This document shows, piece after piece, positions 57,737 to 64,000 of a stretch of DNA of 64,000 bases. The first letter of the stretch is position 1; the number at the start of each line of letters is the position of its first letter. The translations under genes were made by a program, and so were the position numbers. Origin of the DNA: Aggregatibacter kilianii (GTDB taxonomy: Bacteria; Pseudomonadota; Gammaproteobacteria; Enterobacterales; Pasteurellaceae); assembly GCF_003130255.1 (NCBI RefSeq), contig NZ_NRCN01000002.1:124001-188000 (forward strand), written 5' to 3'. Under the pieces are notes generated by a model, which made no database searches, was not told the DNA's origin, and worked only from the letters and a program-made list of their open reading frames with translations.

Positions 57737-58225
57737 TTATAAGCCTAATGCTTTTTGTAGATTAGATAACTTGCGTTGTAATTGTTCTAATTCCGCTTGT
57801 TTTTCCATTTCAGAACCGCTGCTGTTATTGACGGCTTTCATTTGTTTCTCTACTTCGGCAATTTCCGCCTGCAAATCTTGTCTGCCTTTGGCTTTTTGTT
57901 TTAACTCGGCTGTGAGTTTACCCACAGACTGGTCGAGTTTAGCCTGTTGCGCTTTTTTCTGTGCAATAGATTGGTTAACAGATTTTTGTTGCGCTTTAAT
58001 ATCGGCATAAATTTTATTAAATTTGGCATTTTCTGTCTTCGCGTCTAACACCAATTTTTCTTTTTGTTCAATACGCTTGTCATAACTGCCCGAAAACTGA
58101 CAGGTCGCTTTACTGAACATATTGAGTTCAACACTCGGATCGCACTCTTCCGGCGTGTTGGTGCAGGCAGAAAGCAACACGGCAGCACCTAAAAGTGCGG
58201 TGGTTTTTAGCAATGTTTTTTTCAT
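57737..58225 (-). CDS. Coiled-coil lipoprotein
   Basis: 162 residues. Signal peptide with lipobox LLSAC (Cys21); an uptake signal encodes its TTALL. A short Cys-containing segment (CDPSVELNMFSKATC) is followed by a long coiled coil (about 55-160, rich in K, Q and E). With the next gene it probably plays the TagQ-like role of a lipid-anchored partner of the permease/ATPase system. I do not recognise a specific family. Confidence 0.75.
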   Translation of the reverse strand: MKKTLLKTTALLGAAVLLSACTNTPEECDPSVELNMFSKATCQFSGSYDKRIEQKEKLVLDAKTENAKFNKIYADIKAQQKSVNQSIAQKKAQQAKLDQSVGKLTAELKQKAKGRQDLQAEIAEVEKQMKAVNNSSGSEMEKQAELEQLQRKLSNLQKALGL

Positions 58226-58234
58226 AGCATCTCC

Positions 58235-58948
58235 TTAGCCGACATTTAACGCATTACGTTGTTGTGATACAACAGCAACTTGTTTTTCCAAGGCGGTAAT
58301 CTGTTTTTGATATTGCGCGATTTGCGAGTCTAATTTCGCCACGTTCATACCGCTGCCACGCTCTTTCTTCGCCACTTCTTTCCAATCTCTCTCGCTTTCT
58401 TTCATTTTTTTCAACTTTTCATTTAAGTAAGCGATGTTACCATCTATTTCTTTCAACTGACGTTTGGCTTCGTCTTTTTGAATGCTGTTATCTTTTAACT
58501 TACGATTCAAATTCGCCAACGTTTGTTGATTTTGGGTCAACACGGTTTTCGCAGAATTCGCCAAAGTTCTGGCTTCTTGGGTGTTTTTGTTTAAATCTTT
58601 CAAATAAGCATTTAAACGTTCTTCTTTATTGGCGTAACTGGTACGTTGTTGTTCCAAATAATAGTTACCGCCCATTAAGATACCGCAACCGGCCACCGCA
58701 GCCACCGCAGAACATAGCGCGGCATTATCGGTTCCGCTTAATAAACACGCCCCCACACCTGCAGCCGCACCGGCTGCACAGGCAGTTAATCCGGATTTAC
58801 TAAAGAATTCTGCTTGATTGCCAGAGGTTAAACGCTTGTCCACATTAGAAGAACCGAGATTGGACATACTTTCACAACCGGCTAAAGCCAATGTTGCGGA
58901 TAAAGTCAAAACACCGACAATAGATTTTTTAGATTGAAAATTAAACAT
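58235..58948 (-). CDS. Glycine-rich coiled-coil lipoprotein
   Basis: 237 residues with lipobox LAGC (Cys24). Residues about 52-95 are Gly/Ala-rich with three Cys (AAGAAAGVGACLLSG, AVAAVAGCGILMGG), a likely hydrophobic hairpin able to enter a membrane. A coiled coil runs from about 100 to the end. It lies between the FGE-like gene and the smaller lipoprotein, in the position where a TagQ lipoprotein would be expected. Confidence 0.75.
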   Translation of the reverse strand: MFNFQSKKSIVGVLTLSATLALAGCESMSNLGSSNVDKRLTSGNQAEFFSKSGLTACAAGAAAGVGACLLSGTDNAALCSAVAAVAGCGILMGGNYYLEQQRTSYANKEERLNAYLKDLNKNTQEARTLANSAKTVLTQNQQTLANLNRKLKDNSIQKDEAKRQLKEIDGNIAYLNEKLKKMKESERDWKEVAKKERGSGMNVAKLDSQIAQYQKQITALEKQVAVVSQQRNALNVG

Positions 58949-58981
58949 AAGATGCTTCCTTTTTTATTTTAGTGAGGTGGG

Positions 58982-60592
58982 TTATTTTACTTGACGGCAA
59001 CGTTTTAACCAAGCGTCACGGTCAACTTTTCCATCTTTATTATATTGGGATAATTGTTCCCAATAAGATTGAATAAACTGTGCGGCATTATTTTTTTCAC
59101 GATTTTGTAAGCGTTGTTTAGTCGCCTCCACTTGTTTCTCGATCATCGCCACATTATATAAAGTTGCATTATCAACTAAGGTATCTGCGTAATATTTTAA
59201 GGTGAATTTCAACGCATTTTCCGCTTTCAATTTTTTCTCATTGAGATTATTGATTTGATCGTCGGTACACAAACCTTCTTTCGGTGCACCGTCACAGGTT
59301 TGTTTGATATTTTCCGCCAAACTCAACGCGTTTTGGTAAGTATTATCCAAATCGACCACATTGCTACACAAGAATCCGCCCAAGCGTAATGAGGCTTGAA
59401 TAGCCGAATCACGCTGTTCATCACGGGCTTGGTTGGCTTGCCGCAAAGTGTCGTTTAATTTTTTCAGTTCTTTTTCCAACTGTTCCTTGGCAATGGTTTG
59501 ATTTTGCACGTCTTGTGCCAATTTTTCCAATTGCCCAACCACATTGGAACCCGCGCCGTGCTTATCATCTTTGTTATCATCACGACCCAGCTTAGCCCAT
59601 TCTTCTTTCAAGTCTTTAATTCGTTGTGCGGAGGTTAATACGGGTGCTACCATCGCCACGCGAAAACCGATATCTTTAGCTTTGTCCGCATTGCCATTGT
59701 GATATAAAGGACGCTCAATACGATAAGCATTAGTTAAACTTTCTGCCGAATTTAAATAACTGCCGCCACGCACGGTGACACCACCACTTTGCCCGTGGTA
59801 ATGATCTAAACGGTTGAGTTTGAAAGCATCAAACATCATTTCTGCAGCATTACCCAAAGTGTCAAACAGGCCTAGCGGATTGCCCTCCAACTGCCCGGTG
59901 AGCTGAATTTTGCCGTTAGCATTTTTGTTGCTCCATACATATTTCTCCGCGCCATCTTTCATTGGGAAAAGCGGTTCACGAAATTCGGAAGAAGACACCG
60001 CCGCACCACCGCGCGCCGCGTACTCCCATTCCGCATTGGTCGGTAAACGGACAAACCCTTTTGTGCCGTCTTCACTTGGTAATTTATCTGCCGCATTTTT
60101 TAGCAACCATTCATTATATTTGCGGGTAAATTCCACGGCATCAAACCAACTCACTTCTGTCATCGGCAAACGCCCTTTCATGTTGGCTGACGGGCATTGT
60201 TCGTTCATTACCGATTGATATTGCAACTGTGACACTTCATATTTGGCCATTAAAAAATACCGGCCCTGAGACTTGTCGCCAAAACTGCCGGCAATGGCAT
60301 TTGGGGTAGAATGTTCGGCAATTTGGTCGGCAGAATTGTCACTGCCCAAAATGATGCTTTTTTCTTCCAACGGCGAATGGGTTTCCGTTTTTACCATGCG
60401 AAAAACCATACTGCCTTCACAAGGCATAGGTAACATCACATCGCCTTCCAAAGGTTTTGGATTATAAAATTTCTCTTCCCATGGAGCCGCATAAGCAGAC
60501 TGCGCTACCAATTGCGTCAAAAGTGCGGTGGAAAAAATAGCTATTTTTGTCTTACGCCGTGGCTGTTGCATTTTTGGGGTTATTTTAGACAT
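58982..60592 (-). CDS. tagR: TagR-like protein with formylglycine-generating-enzyme (SUMF1) fold
   Basis: 536 residues, exported (signal peptide about 10-36, ending AYA; an uptake signal encodes its STALL). Residues about 55-320 have the FGE-sulfatase fold: LMAKYEVSQLQYQSVM, MTEVSWFDAVEFTRKYNEW, RLPTNAEWEYAARGG, LGNAAEMMFDAF and VRGGSYLNS. The catalytic Cys pair of true FGEs is absent, as for TagR of Pseudomonas, so it is a binding protein. The rest is coiled coil (about 350-400) and a helical C-domain. Its start overlaps the permease stop by 8 bp. Confidence 0.8.
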   Translation of the reverse strand: MSKITPKMQQPRRKTKIAIFSTALLTQLVAQSAYAAPWEEKFYNPKPLEGDVMLPMPCEGSMVFRMVKTETHSPLEEKSIILGSDNSADQIAEHSTPNAIAGSFGDKSQGRYFLMAKYEVSQLQYQSVMNEQCPSANMKGRLPMTEVSWFDAVEFTRKYNEWLLKNAADKLPSEDGTKGFVRLPTNAEWEYAARGGAAVSSSEFREPLFPMKDGAEKYVWSNKNANGKIQLTGQLEGNPLGLFDTLGNAAEMMFDAFKLNRLDHYHGQSGGVTVRGGSYLNSAESLTNAYRIERPLYHNGNADKAKDIGFRVAMVAPVLTSAQRIKDLKEEWAKLGRDDNKDDKHGAGSNVVGQLEKLAQDVQNQTIAKEQLEKELKKLNDTLRQANQARDEQRDSAIQASLRLGGFLCSNVVDLDNTYQNALSLAENIKQTCDGAPKEGLCTDDQINNLNEKKLKAENALKFTLKYYADTLVDNATLYNVAMIEKQVEATKQRLQNREKNNAAQFIQSYWEQLSQYNKDGKVDRDAWLKRCRQVK

Positions 60593-61811
60593 CTCGTAAA
60601 CTCTCCGCCGGTTGGATTTTCACCGCTTGTCGCGCACCGATTCCTGCCACAATGGCAGCGAGGCATAAGGCGATCGCAAAAGCGATGAATAAATGAATAA
60701 AATTCAAGCTACTGATAAAAATATCGTTGGATAAATTCTGACCTAATACGAAATTAAATACCTGACTGCCTGATAAGAATAAGAAATATGACAGTACAAA
60801 AGCGAAACTGCTCAAACACAGCGCTTGCATAATTAAATATAAAATCACCGCGCCGCTTTGAAAACCGAATAGACGTAGCAGTGCAATTTCTTTCCGCTTA
60901 CGATCGATATTGGCTAAGAACGCACCTATCAGCGATAATACACAACCCAACACCGCTGTCGCTGCAATGACCATAAAAATCACGTTGAGCACACCGTCAA
61001 TGGCTTTGACGTTTTCAATAGCTTTGGCTTCTGTTGAGGTTTCAATATTTTTCTGCCGTAATTTTAACGCCAAAGGTGCTACATCATCTAAGCTATTAGC
61101 ATAAATGCGGGCGCGGGCGAAGTGTTCCCGCTGTTGCGGACGGTCAGGATCCTGTTGATTGGCAAAAATAGCGGTTTGGTAACCATCCCGAAAATCCTCC
61201 ATTGCCAATAAGGTGTCCAACTGCACAAAGGCACCCGAACGGGCAAAACGGGTTTCAGGCACAATACCTTCCACCGCCAATTGGCTAATGGCTTTTTCCA
61301 CCTGATTATTTTGCGAACGGGTGACCACCAAATTGATTTTATCGCCTTGTTTTACATTTAATTTCTCTGCGGTTAAGGCACTTAATAACACACCATTGGG
61401 TTTACTTAGTGCTTGTTCCGTTAAAGGATCGTTAACGGCTGTCGGAATCACTTCCACATCCTGCACAAATTTCTTACCACCATTTTGATTGGCAGACAAA
61501 TCGGCAATGGTATTTAAAGAACGGGTCAACGGCACCACAAAACGGGTTTCCGGCTGTTGTTGTAACCAATCAAACCAGTTCTTATCTAAATTGAGATTGC
61601 CGATAATTTTAATTTCAAGATTGCGCGGATCATTAATTAACTGATGGCGTAACTGGGAAACTACGCCGAATTTCAAGCTGAAAAGCAACAATAACGGCGC
61701 AATTACCGCAATAAGAGACGCAATGATGCAAAAAGACACTTTGCGATCGTAATACAAATCCCGCAACGCTAATTTGCCCAGGAACATATAAGACAGATTA
61801 ACTTGCTGCAT
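60585..61811 (-). CDS. tagS: TagS-like ABC permease (FtsX family)
   Basis: 408 residues from the ATG at 61809-61811; a longer upstream frame overlaps the ATPase gene and is unlikely. Topology is one N-terminal span (about 25-48), a large periplasmic domain, then three C-terminal spans (about 280-310, 322-350, 370-395) ending in QPAESLRDV, the MacB/LolC-type layout. Such permeases act as mechanotransmitters. Its start overlaps the ATPase stop by 14 bp. Confidence 0.85.
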   Translation of the reverse strand: MQQVNLSYMFLGKLALRDLYYDRKVSFCIIASLIAVIAPLLLLFSLKFGVVSQLRHQLINDPRNLEIKIIGNLNLDKNWFDWLQQQPETRFVVPLTRSLNTIADLSANQNGGKKFVQDVEVIPTAVNDPLTEQALSKPNGVLLSALTAEKLNVKQGDKINLVVTRSQNNQVEKAISQLAVEGIVPETRFARSGAFVQLDTLLAMEDFRDGYQTAIFANQQDPDRPQQREHFARARIYANSLDDVAPLALKLRQKNIETSTEAKAIENVKAIDGVLNVIFMVIAATAVLGCVLSLIGAFLANIDRKRKEIALLRLFGFQSGAVILYLIMQALCLSSFAFVLSYFLFLSGSQVFNFVLGQNLSNDIFISSLNFIHLFIAFAIALCLAAIVAGIGARQAVKIQPAESLRDV

Positions 61812-62523
61812 GATGCGTTTCCTTCGGTAAAAACACCGCTTGCGCCGGTGTGGATAAATCTGCATACAGACTTGGCAAATGATTATTTTCCACCAAATCC
61901 CAATCATGGGTAACTAAAAGCGCCGTAATTTTTTGCTCTTCCGCCAATTTAATCATTAATGAAAATAAGATTTGTGCATTATTCGGATCAAGCGCGGCGG
62001 TAGGCTCATCTGCCAATAACAGACTTGGTTTGTGAATCACCGAACGAATAAAAGAAACCCGCTGCCGCTCTCCAATAGAAAGCTGACGCGGGTATTTAGT
62101 AAGCAATGATTGAATATTTAAGGCATCCGTTAAATACAAAAACCAGTCTTTATCCATGGTGCTATTTAACATTGAACAAGGCAATTCAATATTCTGTTGT
62201 ACCGACAGAAAAGGCAATAAGCCTCCCGTTTGCAACATGAAACCTAACTTTCCTGCCCGTAGCTTAGAAAGTGCGGTCTGATTTTTTTGTAAAATTAACG
62301 GTTGCAAATCCACTACATCACCGGCATCCCCTAATTGATAGCGAACCAAACGATCGGGCTGCAAAATCAACCCGATCATTTCCAATAAGGTACTTTTGCC
62401 ACAACCACTGGCACCTTGAATGGCCAAAATCTCGCCATCCTGCAATTCAAGTTTAGGCAACAACACATTAAATTGTTGGCTCCCCTGCCCACGCCGAATC
62501 GCCATTTCTTCAATAAATAACAC
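61798..62523 (-). CDS. tagT: TagT-like ABC transporter ATP-binding protein
   Basis: 241 residues of the LolD/MacB class. Walker A GASGCGKST around 36-44, Q-loop LQTGGLLPF, ABC signature LSIGERQRVS (an LSGGQ variant), Walker B LLLADEPT and the switch His in LVTHDWD. With the permease it forms an ABC unit that does not import anything obvious. 30 bp, with an uptake signal, separate it from the VWA gene upstream. Confidence 0.87.
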   Translation of the reverse strand: MLFIEEMAIRRGQGSQQFNVLLPKLELQDGEILAIQGASGCGKSTLLEMIGLILQPDRLVRYQLGDAGDVVDLQPLILQKNQTALSKLRAGKLGFMLQTGGLLPFLSVQQNIELPCSMLNSTMDKDWFLYLTDALNIQSLLTKYPRQLSIGERQRVSFIRSVIHKPSLLLADEPTAALDPNNAQILFSLMIKLAEEQKITALLVTHDWDLVENNHLPSLYADLSTPAQAVFLPKETHHAAS

Positions 62524-62553
62524 CGCACTTTTCCTGTTATGTAAATGAATAAA

Positions 62554-64000
62554 TTATGGTAACGCCTCAAGCGGTACAGGATAAACGTAATCGCGTGGAT
62601 CGCTGCCTTCCGATAAAGAAATCCAGCGGGATTGGTCCTCGTTAAACACGCGGTAATGACGTAACTTGCTGTTTAAATCACGAATAAATTTTTCTTGCTC
62701 TAGGGCACTCATACCTTTCCAAATTTGTTCGTCCAATCCGGTGACTTGGCTTTTATACGGTATGCCGTCCAAATATTCTCCTAACAAGCCTAACTCGCCC
62801 AGTTTGGTGGAGTTTTCTTGTTTTAATTTATTCGGGTCTTGTCCCATTGCCGCGGCAACAGAACGTAATTGGGCAAACATCGAATCCGGTGAAATTAACC
62901 CTTCATTCGCGGCATCGGCAATTTTCTTCACTACATCGCTTAAATCGCTTAATTGCGCTTTAGTCATCAACACGCGGGCTTCTGCTGTCGGAATCGTTGG
63001 TTTAAGGAAATCCTTATCGCTAATCCAAGCTTTAAATACCGGCGGCGCTTTGGCGCCATTTTTATCACCTAAATAAGCCAACTGCATTGCTTTGCCCAAT
63101 AATTCCGCATCTTGCTCAATTTCAGTTTTGGCTTTTTCTTGCTTAGGCTCATCAACGATCGTGCCTGCTGCATTTTCCCCTTGGTATGCCAATTTCACTT
63201 GCGATGTCAAGGCACGAGCCAAAGCACCTACTTTTTCACCAAACTCATTCACATCACCGGCATTCACCGCATAATACAAGGGCTTGTTCAAGTAGTTATT
63301 GAAAGATAAATCGCTATATTGGGTTTTCGCCTGTTCGTGATTTTTTACCCCAGCCGGAGTTTTTAAGTGCAAGGTATAAATCGCCACGCCACGATGTTGT
63401 GCTTCTAAGCGCAATTGTTTTGCGTCCATTCCGGTGGAGGATAATGGATTATTACCGTCTAATGCCCCCGCATCGGTCACCAACACAATGTAGCGACCAC
63501 CGAAATTGTTCCAGTTAATTTCATTTAATGCCTGTGAAATACCGGCAAATGAATCTTCGCTAAACTCTTTACTGGATACTTTCGCCTGTTTTAATTCAAC
63601 AGCTTTTTGCAAGAAATCTTGCGTATCTTTCACCGTACTTGGGTCAACAAACATTTTAGAGACGTATTCCAATCCCGGCACCGCCTTGGTGCTGGAACGG
63701 AAACCGACCAAACCAAACTTAACCTGTTTGCCTAGGTTTTCTTTTTCAATTTGTTCGGAAACTTGTTTAATCACATCACGGGTACGATTGATGTAAGGAT
63801 CCATGGAAATACTGGCATCCACCACAAATACCACCGCAGCACTGAACCCGGTCAACACTTGCGGTTCACTTTTCGGATCAGACTTATTGGTTTTCGGATC
63901 GGTTTTTGATTGTGTTGCCTGTTGAACCACAGGATCCGTTTTACTCACAGACGCCACTTCCAAAATACGCTCATAGAAACCTTGTGAGTTCATGACTTCT
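62554..64000 (-). CDS. PpkA-like VWA-domain protein (partial, runs off the right edge)
   Basis: At least 479 residues are visible from an ATG at 63991-63993, but the frame is open to the window edge, so it is probably the C-terminal part of a larger protein. A VWA domain spans about residues 50-250: intact DASIS metal site in FVVDASISMDPYI, FGLVGFRSS and VLVTDAGALDG. The rest is helical with YVYPVPLEALP at the end. VWA-plus-long-tail is the C-terminal layout of PpkA kinases of type VI secretion, and the next genes are tagT-, tagS- and tagR-like. A kinase domain, if present, lies beyond the edge. Confidence 0.72.
   Translation of the reverse strand, partial: EVMNSQGFYERILEVASVSKTDPVVQQATQSKTDPKTNKSDPKSEPQVLTGFSAAVVFVVDASISMDPYINRTRDVIKQVSEQIEKENLGKQVKFGLVGFRSSTKAVPGLEYVSKMFVDPSTVKDTQDFLQKAVELKQAKVSSKEFSEDSFAGISQALNEINWNNFGGRYIVLVTDAGALDGNNPLSSTGMDAKQLRLEAQHRGVAIYTLHLKTPAGVKNHEQAKTQYSDLSFNNYLNKPLYYAVNAGDVNEFGEKVGALARALTSQVKLAYQGENAAGTIVDEPKQEKAKTEIEQDAELLGKAMQLAYLGDKNGAKAPPVFKAWISDKDFLKPTIPTAEARVLMTKAQLSDLSDVVKKIADAANEGLISPDSMFAQLRSVAAAMGQDPNKLKQENSTKLGELGLLGEYLDGIPYKSQVTGLDEQIWKGMSALEQEKFIRDLNSKLRHYRVFNEDQSRWISLSEGSDPRDYVYPVPLEALP

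Overview
The window comes from a gammaproteobacterium of the family Pasteurellaceae, most likely an Aggregatibacter species. Three things point there. The Haemophilus-type DNA uptake signal (AAAGTGCGGT or its complement) recurs throughout, in genes and between them. Gene order matches Haemophilus/Enterobacteriaceae blocks (galE-ampG-adk, rimK-nfsA-grxA, the ycc block). A dispersin B (biofilm poly-N-acetylglucosamine hydrolase) gene is present whose product is clearly orthologous, but not identical, to the A. actinomycetemcomitans enzyme as I remember it; I therefore favour a sister species such as the A. aphrophilus group.

Bases 1-27,700 are mostly core genome: the end of accA, pdxY, tilS, a PurR-boxed purine permease, galE-hypA-ampG, adk, a leftward Met-Leu-Gln tRNA operon, nagC, hemA, gloB and its divergent methyltransferase, yegP, manA, ycaO, a small lipoprotein, zapG, then the ycc block (yccA, tusE, acyP, UPF0319/csgI, mgsA, yccF, yccS). 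A Fur-boxed yfeABCD metal transporter operon sits inside that block. smrB and prmB follow as a divergent pair.

Bases 27,700-41,000 hold dispersin B, a preQ1-I riboswitch with queD-queE, a candidate small RNA, ybgI, fabI, rnb, dps, emrAB, a TPP riboswitch driving an orphan periplasmic binding protein, and a hipBA toxin-antitoxin operon with four operators spaced exactly 28 bp apart. Bases 41,000-42,500 are an AT-rich patch with an HNH endonuclease and the wreck of an HpaII-like restriction enzyme. Bases 42,500-51,800 return to core genes: valS, a lipoprotein, yqfB, an inverted REP-like pair, holC, fumC, a chalcone-isomerase-like secreted protein, ycfP, rimK, nfsA, grxA.

The most unusual part is 51,816-64,000, all leftward. 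It opens (beyond the right edge) with a PpkA-like von Willebrand factor A (VWA) protein, followed by an ABC ATPase, an FtsX-like permease, a non-catalytic formylglycine-enzyme-like protein and two coiled-coil lipoproteins. This is the gene content of the TagQRST-PpkA transenvelope phosphorylation relay known from type VI secretion, here with no T6SS core gene in view. After an intrinsic terminator come four tandem paralogues sharing a SrfA-like cytoplasmic domain and one membrane span but carrying different C-terminal modules: two intact VWA domains, one degenerate VWA and one unrelated domain, three of them on long Pro/Glu/Lys repeat stalks. I infer a surface or periplasmic sensing/assembly system, not previously familiar to me in this form.
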